From assembly GCA_031263485.1 (NCBI GenBank), contig JAISFS010000306.1, positions 1-37,776 on the forward strand: a stretch of 37,776 bases of DNA, read 5' to 3'. Under the pieces are notes generated by a model. The model did not search any database. It saw only the letters and a list, made by a program, of their open reading frames with translations, and was not told where the DNA came from. The stretch is from Deltaproteobacteria bacterium. Lineage in GTDB: Bacteria; Desulfobacterota; Desulfarculia; Adiutricales; Adiutricaceae. Positions 1 to 7,119 of the stretch are shown piece by piece; position 1 is the stretch's first letter; every line of letters starts with the position of its first letter. The position numbers and the translations under genes are program-made.

Positions 1-157
1 CCACTTGTCATTAAACAACATTTACTTTATCCAGACGGGGCTTGCAATGCGGGATTCGGGGTGCTATAGAACTCGAATGCGGCGGCCCGGCCCCGCGGCC
101 CGGAAGGCGCCGCCGCGCGATCCCGATACCATCGCCGGGCCGCGAGGAGCATGCCTT

Positions 158-409
158 ATGTGGAACAAGTGGAAGTGGATCTCTTTCGGCGCGGGCATCC
201 TGGCTGGAGCCCTGGTGACAACCCTCACCTCCGGCCGTCCCTCTTACCTCAAGTCCGGCGCGACTACGGTCCTGAGCCACGGGATCACCGCGAAACGGAA
301 AGTCGAGGCCCTGGTCGAGACCGCCAAGGAGAACATCGGCGACATCGTCGCCGAGGCCGACCAGAAGGCGCAGGATCGGCAGGCCCAGAAGGCCTCCGAG
401 GCCAAGTAG
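158..409 (+). CDS. DUF6110-like small membrane protein (FezA-like)
   Basis: This 83-residue protein has one N-terminal membrane segment (about residues 7-25, rich in G/A/L/I). A charged, helical tail rich in A, E, K and Q follows, containing ENIGDIVAEADQ. That layout and tail resemble my recollection of DUF6110 proteins, which are encoded next to metal P-type ATPases. The ATG at 158 is preferred over an upstream ATG at 5 because GAGGAG (144-149) lies 8 nt before it and the extra N-terminus looks like translated spacer. It is the first gene on the strand leading to the ATPase and the HMA-like gene, so I infer it is the small membrane component of a ferrosome-type (fez) cluster. The family call is fairly sure; the FezA role is inference. 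Confidence 0.72.
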   Translation: MWNKWKWISFGAGILAGALVTTLTSGRPSYLKSGATTVLSHGITAKRKVEALVETAKENIGDIVAEADQKAQDRQAQKASEAK

Positions 410-558
410 CGGGGTTCAGCCCTCCGGAGCGCCCGGCCCGCCGGGGCTGCGGCGGCCCCGGGCTACCCTGAGGGCGCGTCGATCCGTGCGCCGTCAGGTA
501 TGCCCAGGGGCGTTTCTCCACGCGGCGTCCCTACCGACCAGGCGTCTTGCGCGAAGGG

Positions 559-627
559 CCTGTCCGGCGGCGCCATAAGGCTACCTACCGTGCCAGACCG
601 GACAGGGCTGACGGTAGGCCGGACAGG
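559..627. repeat. Nested inverted repeat
   Basis: CCTGTCCGGC at 559-568 is the exact reverse complement of GCCGGACAGG at 618-627. Inside them, CTACCGT (585-591) pairs with ACGGTAG (611-617). A direct copy of the outer arm (CCGGACAGG) sits at about 598-606. The arms could form a cruciform or RNA hairpin. There is no T-run directly after it on either strand, so it is not a typical intrinsic terminator. Confidence 0.6.
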
Positions 628-892
628 CGGTCGTCCCCCGCGAGGGACAATCGCGTAGTTTTTTTGATGCCTCCGGCCAGAATCGGCGAGCGCCATCGTC
701 CGACAAAGCCGAAAATCCGCTCGGGGATTAAACCTCGGGCAAGGCGAAAAACGCGGCAGGCGCGACGCGGCCGTCTCAAACAAGAATAACCGTCGGCGCG
801 GGCGAGACTGCTTTCCGTGTCCGGCATACTGGGCGGCGATGGGTTCCCCCCGTTCGCCGCCATCCATAAGTATATCCGCCGGGCAGGAGGGT

Positions 893-985
893 TATCCGCC
901 GGGCCGACAGGGAAGGCCCTCCGGTCAGGGGATATCCGCCGGGCCGTCAGGGGTGGCCCTCCGGACTGGCGGCGTTGCCGCCGGG
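893..985. repeat. 40-bp tandem repeat upstream of fezB
   Basis: TATCCGCCGGGCCG starts at 893 and again at 933, and a variant TTGCCGCCGGGCCG starts at 975. The units contain GGCCCTCCGG in the same relative place. A further partial copy (TATCCGCCGGG) sits at 873. No protein is evident. Confidence 0.6.
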
Positions 986-1129
986 CCGAATCGGACGGCG
1001 GGAATAATAGCGGGATCGGCGCCGTGAAGAGCCCGATCGTGGAGTCAACATGTCTTTGAGCTTTGTCGCTTTGGCAAGGAGGGCGCGGTTCCCCGCAGCT
1101 TGCTGCGGTGGGTTCCCCGCGCGGGACTG

Positions 1130-3256
1130 ATGGACGGACGCGTGATCTCGGATCTCCGCGGGCGGCTACGCGTGCGCGTCGAGCCCGCGCGGCTGGGCCA
1201 GGACGGCTTCGACCGCCTGTCCGCGACCATCATGAAGTACGGAGGCGTGAGGTACATCTCCTACAGCAGGCTCACCGGCGGGATACTCGTCCTCTACGAC
1301 GACTCCCCCGGCAAGCGGCTGTTCATACTCCGCACCATATATGAGTTTGAGGAAAATGGCATCCACCCGGTCTCCGTCAGGGAGCGGGAGCCCCTGTCCG
1401 TGGGGGAGGAGGCCCCCCTCCCCTACAACCCGATCTGGGTCCTCTTTCTGAAGCTCGTCTTCCTGCCCCGCCCGATCCGCGTGGCGTTGAGCCTGGCCGC
1501 GGCGGTGCCCATAGTGCTCAAGGGCGCGAAGGAGCTCCTGTGGCGGAACAAGCTGAACGTCGAGGTCCTCGACGCGGTGGCGCTCTCCGTCTGCTTCGGC
1601 AGGGCGGACTTCACCTCGGCCGGCACCCTCCTTTTTTTCTTCTCGCTTTCCGGATACCTGGAGGCCTGGACCCGCCGCCGGAGCCTGTCGGTGCTGTTCC
1701 ACAGCCTCAAGGGCCCGGACGAGAAGGTGTGGGTCAAGGGCAAGGACGGCAAGCCCGCCCTGGTACCCGAAAGCTCGCTCCAGATCGGTGCCGAGGTCAT
1801 CGTGCAGGCGGGTGGGCTCATCCCCGTGGACGGCGTGGTGGAGACCGGGGACGCCATGGTGAACCAGGCGACCATGACCGGCGAGCCTCTCCCGGTGCAC
1901 AAGGCGCCGGGCGGCGCGGTCTTCGCCGGGACCACGGTCGAGGAGGGCGAGATCACGGTCAGGGCGTCCCGCGTCGGCGGAAGCACGCGCATCCGCTCGA
2001 TAATCGAGTACATCAAGGAGTCCGAGGCCTCCAAGTCAGGGCTGCAGGGCAGGGCGGAGCGCATGGCGGACGCCATCGTGCCCTTCAACTTCGTCCTGGC
2101 GCTCGTCACCTTCCTGGCAACCCGCAACGTGGCCAAGGCGGGGAACGCCCTGCTGGTCGACTACTCCTGCGCGATAAGGCTATCCACCCCCATCGCGGTG
2201 CTCTCGGCAATGCGGGAGGGAAACGAGTCGGGCATACTGGTCAAGGGCGGCAGGTTCCTGGAGGAGCTCTCCGCGGCCGACACCTGCGTCTTCGACAAGA
2301 CGGGCACGCTCACCGAGGCGAGGCCGCAGGTCTCCGAGATCACGACCTTCCACCCCTTTGACCGGGCGGAGGCGTTGCGCCTCGCGGCCTGCCTGGAGGA
2401 GCATTTCCCCCACCCGGTGGGACGAGCCGTGGTGAACCAGGCCAAGAGCGAGGGCCTGAGCCACGACGAGGAGCACACCAAGGTTGACTACGTGGTCGCC
2501 CACGGCATCTCCAGCTCCTGGCGCGGCAAGAAGGTCCTTCTTGGCAGCCGCCACTTCATCTTCGAGGACGAGGGGGTGCCCCTGACGCCCGAGGCGGAGC
2601 GCGAGATCGATCGCGTGGCCGCCAAGGGGGAGAGCATGATCTACCTCGCGGCGGACGGGGCGCTCGCGGCCATCATCTCCATAAGCGATCGCATCCGCTA
2701 TCGCGCGAAGGAGACCATAGCGGAACTCAAGGCCGCGGGGGTGGACAGGACCGTGATGCTCACGGGGGACCTGAAGGCCACCGCCAGGAACATGTCCGAG
2801 AAGATAGGCTTCCACGAGTTCCAGGCCGAGCTCCTCCCCGACGACAAGGCGGCCTATCTCACCGAACTCTCCAGGGAGGGCCGCAGGGTCATGATGGTGG
2901 GCGACGGCCTTAACGACTCTGCGGCGCTGAGCCTCGCCAGGGTGGGGGTGGCTCTCTCGGACGGCTCCGAGCTCGCCAAGGACGTTGCCAACGTGCAGCT
3001 CCTGAACGGCAGGCTGGACGCGCTGCCCGTGGCCCGCCTGCTCGCCACCAAGACCATGGGGCGCATCCACGAGAACTACTGGATCATCGTGGTCCTGAAC
3101 ACCGTCTTCATGGGCCTGGGGCTCCTGGGTATGGCGGGGGCCGGGCTGGTCTCCTTCCTCCACAACGGGACCACGGTGCTCGTGGCCGCGAGGGCGGCGA
3201 GGCCGTTCCTCAAGCCTTGGGAGAGGCTTGCCTCCAAGCCCGCCGACGAGGACTGA
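1130..3256 (+). CDS. fezB: P1B-type metal ATPase, FezB-like (P1B-6)
   Basis: This is a 708-residue heavy-metal-transporting P-type ATPase. Visible landmarks are an N-terminal HMA-like fold without CxxC (residues 2-70), the actuator TGE at 250-252, the membrane metal motif S346-C347-A348 within DYSCAIRLSTP, the phosphorylated D389 in DKTGT, the His-Pro motif at H428-P429, and the hinge GDGLND at 591-596. Most Cu/Zn pumps carry CPC; the SCA variant, together with a DUF6110 gene upstream and an HMA/TM gene downstream, fits the FezB group (P1B-6), which is needed to build iron-filled ferrosomes. ATG 1130 begins just before the HMA fold. A TTG at 1100, 16 nt after AAGGAGGG, would add ten residues. 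Iron is inferred from context, not shown by the sequence. No stops or frameshifts are seen. Confidence 0.85.
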   Translation: MDGRVISDLRGRLRVRVEPARLGQDGFDRLSATIMKYGGVRYISYSRLTGGILVLYDDSPGKRLFILRTIYEFEENGIHPVSVREREPLSVGEEAPLPYNPIWVLFLKLVFLPRPIRVALSLAAAVPIVLKGAKELLWRNKLNVEVLDAVALSVCFGRADFTSAGTLLFFFSLSGYLEAWTRRRSLSVLFHSLKGPDEKVWVKGKDGKPALVPESSLQIGAEVIVQAGGLIPVDGVVETGDAMVNQATMTGEPLPVHKAPGGAVFAGTTVEEGEITVRASRVGGSTRIRSIIEYIKESEASKSGLQGRAERMADAIVPFNFVLALVTFLATRNVAKAGNALLVDYSCAIRLSTPIAVLSAMREGNESGILVKGGRFLEELSAADTCVFDKTGTLTEARPQVSEITTFHPFDRAEALRLAACLEEHFPHPVGRAVVNQAKSEGLSHDEEHTKVDYVVAHGISSSWRGKKVLLGSRHFIFEDEGVPLTPEAEREIDRVAAKGESMIYLAADGALAAIISISDRIRYRAKETIAELKAAGVDRTVMLTGDLKATARNMSEKIGFHEFQAELLPDDKAAYLTELSREGRRVMMVGDGLNDSAALSLARVGVALSDGSELAKDVANVQLLNGRLDALPVARLLATKTMGRIHENYWIIVVLNTVFMGLGLLGMAGAGLVSFLHNGTTVLVAARAARPFLKPWERLASKPADED

Positions 3257-3322
3257 CAGCCTTCCGCCGGGGGGGCTTGCCTGCCCTCGCCGGGGTGCGG
3301 CCTGCGGGGCCGATGCGGGACG

Positions 3323-3388
3323 GCGGGACGCGACCGGATAATGACGAAGGGCGGGACGCGACCGGATGATGACGAAGGGCGGGACGCG
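3323..3388 (+). repeat. 28-bp tandem repeat
   Basis: Two 28-bp units (3323-3350 and 3351-3378) start with GCGGGACGCG and differ at one or two bases. A third partial unit begins at 3379. The repeat creates an ATG at 3341 in frame with the next gene, which makes the gene look longer than it probably is. Confidence 0.75.
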
Positions 3389-3478
3389 AACGCGAGGCGT
3401 AAGGCGACCCGGCCGCCGACGATCGCCGACAGACCGCCCAATGATGGACGCCCGGAGCCGCGGGCGCGGGGAGGCACA

Positions 3479-4114
3479 GTGATAGTTAGCTCCATACCCG
3501 GGCGGATCAGGCTCCGCGCCGATGCGTTCAAAGACCCCGATCTTCCGCTGGACGATCTGGCGCGATGCCCCGGGGTCATCGACTACGTCATGAACACCCT
3601 CACCGGAAGCCTACTGGTGGAGTACGATCCCGAAACCCTGGACCCTGCCGGGGCCGTCCGGCTCCTGAACCGCCTGGACCCCGGCGCCCTTCAGCAGTAC
3701 GCGGAATACATCCAGAAGAAGGGACTGGACCCCGCGAGCCTGTTCTCCGGCAAAAGGGCCGCGTCCCCCGCAAGGGCGACCGCCGCCGCAGGACCGGAGC
3801 CGCCGGAGGGATCCCCGCCCGGGACCGGGCGCGAAAGGGGATCCGAGGCGGAACTCTGGAACGAGGTCGTGGGCTTCGGCATCTCGCTCGCGGCGCTCGC
3901 GGTTTCGGGCTTTCTGGGCGCCCGGAAGATCCATGTCATGGCCGGCATGTTCCTCATCGAGGTCGCGGCCAAGCACGCCTGGCGCTACCGTAAGCGCATC
4001 AGGCCCCCGAAGCGACCGCCCCTGGGGGACTTCCTGCTTCCCCGCAGGGAGGGGGGCTGCCGGTTGCCTCCCGAGGCGCCCGGACCGGAAGAGGGTCCCG
4101 CATTCCTTTGCTGA
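3479..4114 (+). CDS. HMA-like/two-TM protein, FezC-like
   Basis: The 211-residue protein opens with an HMA-type ferredoxin-like domain of about 65 residues. It shows SSIPGRIRLRAD, then CPGVIDYVMNTLTGSLLVEYD, the same 'PGR-R-R ... TG-L-V-YD' signature seen in the FezB N-terminus, and again has no CxxC. A proline/alanine linker follows, then two hydrophobic segments (about residues 129-150 and 153-172) and a basic, proline-rich tail. GTG 3479 is preferred: GGGGAGG (3468-3474) precedes it and the domain starts at once. The in-frame ATG at 3341 would add 46 low-complexity residues translated from the 28-bp repeat. It sits 222 bp after fezB on the same strand, so I infer it is the third component of the ferrosome-type cluster. 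The domain call is fairly sure and the organelle role is inference. Confidence 0.72.
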   Translation: MIVSSIPGRIRLRADAFKDPDLPLDDLARCPGVIDYVMNTLTGSLLVEYDPETLDPAGAVRLLNRLDPGALQQYAEYIQKKGLDPASLFSGKRAASPARATAAAGPEPPEGSPPGTGRERGSEAELWNEVVGFGISLAALAVSGFLGARKIHVMAGMFLIEVAAKHAWRYRKRIRPPKRPPLGDFLLPRREGGCRLPPEAPGPEEGPAFLC

Positions 4115-4532
4115 TCCTCACTGCCCCGTAGTCTTGCCCGACCGTACCCTGCCCGCCCTGCCCCGCCCTATGCCGAGCAGAGCGGGCATCGTCTTTCGGT
4201 CCGGCAGACCCCCACAAGCAGGCATTGCCCGGAAGCCGACCGGAGACCCGCGTCTGGAAGCCTGACGCGAATGCCCTCCCCTCAGCCTGTTCGCAAGCCA
4301 TGTGCCTAAGCCCGCGCAAAAGCCTTCCCCGCCGTCTCGGGGATTCTCGCGTTTGTCCCGGGGTCAGAGAGGGCCTCGGGTTCGATGCGTCCTCCCCATG
4401 TGGGGCCCGGGACAAGTGCCTAATCCATGAAGAAGGCCGCTCCGATCTTACCATGGCCATGGGGAGGCGCGTCCTGGTGCCCGCGCCCGCAGGGGGCGGA
4501 GAGGGATGCCGGAAGCTCCTCGCGGGGCGGCG
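4115..4532. other. Intergenic stretch, no gene seen
   Basis: No supported gene. The last ~100 bp (from about 4430) is the first part of a segmental duplication, since it resembles 5245-5352, just beyond the 3' end of the intact Rpn gene. The duplicated unit therefore extends past the gene itself. Confidence 0.55.
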
Positions 4533-5105
4533 TCATGCGTCTCCGCCGTTACTCTCCAGGATTCTGTAGACCTCGGACATCTTGAGCTTCAGCTTCGAGC
4601 CTATCTCCTCCGGGCTCTTGTTCTCGGCATGCATGGCCATGACAGCGGCGTTTTTCAAGTCCGCAATCTCTGCGTCCTGTGACTTGATCATCGCGTCCTG
4701 TGACTTGATCGCCCCCTTCAGGGACTTGATCTTCTCCTGGAATTGCGAAAGCATCCCATGCGACAAGGTGTCGGCGATCTGAAAGCTGTCGAAATACATG
4801 TAGTATCCTTCACCTCAAACTGCTCGATCGTGTCCGGAGCGGTGATGTTTCCCCGCATCGTGACGGCACGCGACACAATGAGAAGTCAATTCGGGGCCCT
4901 GGCCTTGTCACTTGACTTGCTCAAGGTCAAACAATTTATCGGTCGGAGGCCTGGGCTCGTCCGGGGTTCGCCCGAAAACGGGGAGGTGTAGCCCGGTGAC
5001 CCCGGCAACAAGCCACCGTCGCCCGTGTCCAGATTCCGGCCCTCGATCTCGGCGCTTTGCTCCTCTACGGCCTTGGCATAGTCGGGCAGGCCATCCTGGA
5101 GGATG
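4533..5105 (-). pseudogene. Decayed 3' copy of an Rpn-family nuclease gene
   Basis: An open frame at 4533-4799 encodes 88 residues that closely match the C-terminus of the neighbouring intact Rpn gene (shared FQIADTLSHG, KNAAVMAMHAENKSPEEIG, LKLKMSEVYRILESNG). Upstream of it, 4800-5105 still aligns at DNA level with 5640-5960 but has no continuous frame. The N-terminal nuclease part is missing. The coiled-coil linker is shorter than in the intact copy, with fewer 'LKG..KS.D' units. It is probably non-functional as a nuclease, although the 88-residue tail keeps a start codon and could still be made. Confidence 0.8.
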
Positions 5106-5352
5106 CGGGATGGACCTGATGCCTGGGTTAAGGTTCTACACGTTCATGTTGACTTTCAACACCCCGATGTATGAAATCTTACAGGGAATCACAATATAAT
5201 GAGTGCCCAAGGATGTGATGCCCAAGAAAATGTATTTCATGTTAAAGAAGCCCGATCCAACTTCACATCATGGCCATGGATGCGCGTCCGGTTGCCCGCG
5301 CCCGCAAAAAGGGCCGCAGAGAGGGATACCGGAAGTCCCCCGCAGGGCGGCG

Positions 5353-6480
5353 TCATGCGTCTTCGCCGTTACTCTCCAGGATTCTGTAGACCTCGGACAT
5401 CTTGAGCTTCAGCTTCGAGCCTATCTCCTCCGGGCTCTTATTCTCGGCATGCATGGCCATGACAGCGGCGTTTTTCAAGCCCGCAATCTCTGCATCCCGT
5501 GACTTGACCGTCCCTTTCAGGGACTTGACCGTCCCATCCCGTGACTTGAGCGCCCCCTTCAGGGACTTGACCTCCTCCTGGAATTTCGAGAGCGTCCCAT
5601 GCGACAAGGTGTCGGCGATCTGAAAGTTGTCGTAGCCCATAGTCTCCAGCACCTCCAAAAACTGCTCTATCACGCCCGGGTCGGCAATGTCGTCCCGTGC
5701 CGTGACGGCGTGCAGCATATAAAGCAATATACGCGAGTTCCCTGTCTTTTTCGACATGTCATGCCCCAGGCCGAGGTATTTCTTTACCGTAGGCCCGGGA
5801 TCGTCCGGGACACGCCCGAAAACGGAGAGGAGCAGCCTGGTGAACCATGGTGGCAGACTGCCATCGCCCGCGTCCGGAACCCAACCCTCGATCTCGGAGC
5901 TAGCCTCCTCGACGACCTTGGCCATGTCGAGGAGGTCGGCCAGGCGGATCTGGTTGATCGTGAGCTGAAGGTGCCCATCGAGAAGGGGAGTTCCGACTTG
6001 ATAGGAGCGCCTCGGGAGTTTCTTGACGCCTCCGAGATAGACGACCGTGACATAGACCGGCACGAAACGCCCAAATTCTTTCGAGTATTTCACCGCCAGG
6101 GCTGCGGCATACTCCAGAAACCTGATGATGTCGCGGTGGTTCGCGGTGGCCTGGAACTCGATGATGAGAATGGACTTGTCTCTCGTCAGGAACGCGCAGT
6201 CGAGACGCCTCAACGACTTGCCGAGAATGGGCACTTCCGTGTTGAGCGGTACGGAGCCTTCGATGAAGTGGGAAGGAATATTCAGCGCCCGCATAAGGGA
6301 GGGGTGATCGGTGTACGCAAGGAATTTCAGGAAGATATCCTTGCCATGGGGGTGGGATCCGGCGCCCTTCCCCGCGCCGCGCCTGTTGGCTCCCCCATCG
6401 TCCGCCCGGCTGACCCGGCAGGGCGAGAGCACCGGCTCCAGAACCGCAATTAGAATCGCGAAAAGCGCTAACATCAACAT
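5353..6480 (-). CDS. Rpn-family recombination-promoting nuclease/transposase-like protein
   Basis: The protein of about 375 residues belongs to the Rpn group (PD-(D/E)XK nuclease fold, once called transposase_31). It shows the 'DIFLKFLAYTDHPSLMRALL'-type opening, then a core with LDCAF and IIEFQATANHRDIIRFLEY, where D, E and Q fit the metal-binding residues. A coiled coil of repeated SLKG..KSRD units and a C-terminal KSPEEIGSKLKLKMSEVYRIL helix follow, as in many Rpn proteins. E. coli relatives cleave DNA and raise recombination without RecA. ATG 6480 has GGAG 6 nt upstream. ATG 6486 or a longer start is possible, and the hydrophobic MLMLALFAILIAVLEPVLS stretch before the nuclease core is unusual and may not be translated. 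It stands alone next to its own decayed copy. Confidence 0.8.
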   Translation of the reverse strand: MLMLALFAILIAVLEPVLSPCRVSRADDGGANRRGAGKGAGSHPHGKDIFLKFLAYTDHPSLMRALNIPSHFIEGSVPLNTEVPILGKSLRRLDCAFLTRDKSILIIEFQATANHRDIIRFLEYAAALAVKYSKEFGRFVPVYVTVVYLGGVKKLPRRSYQVGTPLLDGHLQLTINQIRLADLLDMAKVVEEASSEIEGWVPDAGDGSLPPWFTRLLLSVFGRVPDDPGPTVKKYLGLGHDMSKKTGNSRILLYMLHAVTARDDIADPGVIEQFLEVLETMGYDNFQIADTLSHGTLSKFQEEVKSLKGALKSRDGTVKSLKGTVKSRDAEIAGLKNAAVMAMHAENKSPEEIGSKLKLKMSEVYRILESNGEDA

Positions 6481-6486
6481 TATCAT

Positions 6487-7119
6487 CTCCGGCGCCGGGC
6501 CTTGCTTGAAGGTGCCCGGCAACTGCCGGATTCGGAACCGTATCCGCATCCGGGAGAGGGCATCCGGAATACGGGTCGGCTTGCCCTCCCATGTTAAACG
6601 ACTTAGTCTCGGCACACAATATGCCCGAGGCGGCCCCGACCGCTCCCGTCAGCCGCTGTCTCAGGCTCGGCGCAACGACCCCGGCACCCGCGAGCTGCGG
6701 AACCGCGCCGGACGCCGCTTCGGCTAGTCCGGACATCCCGTGAAGCCCGGGGCCGGGGCGTCCGTCCTCTGGCCGGGGCGGACGGATGCCCGTCCCGGCC
6801 CTCGATGTCCCGAAGGTCGGCGGCAGGCACGTTCCGGGGAAGTCCACCGGAAGGGCGACCGGCTGTCGTGCCCCGGACACGTCTTGACGTCCCTCGGCTC
6901 GTTGGTCTTCCGCACGTCCGCACGTTCGCCCGTTCACCCTTGATACGGAAAATAGCTCCGTGAAGCCGAGTTCACAGGCTATTTGATTTCGGCACCCCCC
7001 TTTCTAAAGTTAGGTAGAGAGTCTGGGAAATTGAAATGCAAAACTTAAACGCGGCCCTCGTTCCGGAGGCTTCGAGCAATCCGACCGCATCCGGCGACTG
7101 GCAGGAACGCCGGAGAGCC
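6487..7119. other. Intergenic stretch with no gene seen
   Basis: Reading frames here are GC-rich shadows without family resemblance or ribosome binding sites. The only clear structure is the hairpin at 6950-6984. The last ~80 bp before 7040 are AT-richer than the surroundings. Confidence 0.5.
6950..6984 (-). terminator. Possible terminator of the methyltransferase-like gene
   Basis: AAATAGC (6950-6956) pairs with GCTATTT (6978-6984), and inside it GTGAA (6960-6964) pairs with TTCAC (6971-6975) around a 6-nt loop. Read on the minus strand the outer arm ends in ATTTT. It lies about 135 bp past the stop codon of the gene ending at 7120. The stem has an internal bulge and the T-run is short. Confidence 0.35.

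Larger units (their letters stand above)
410..1129 (+). other. GC-rich intergenic stretch between the fez-like genes
   Basis: No credible gene is seen. The stretch holds an inverted-repeat cluster (559-627) and a short 40-bp tandem repeat (893-985). An AAGGAGGG Shine-Dalgarno-like site lies at 1076-1083. A 720-bp gap inside what is otherwise a co-directional cluster is long, so fezB may have its own promoter here. Confidence 0.6.

Noticed and set aside
5900..6937. 345-codon minus-strand frame overlapping the Rpn gene
   Set aside because: It is another frame of the Rpn coding region plus GC-rich spacer, without domain signatures.
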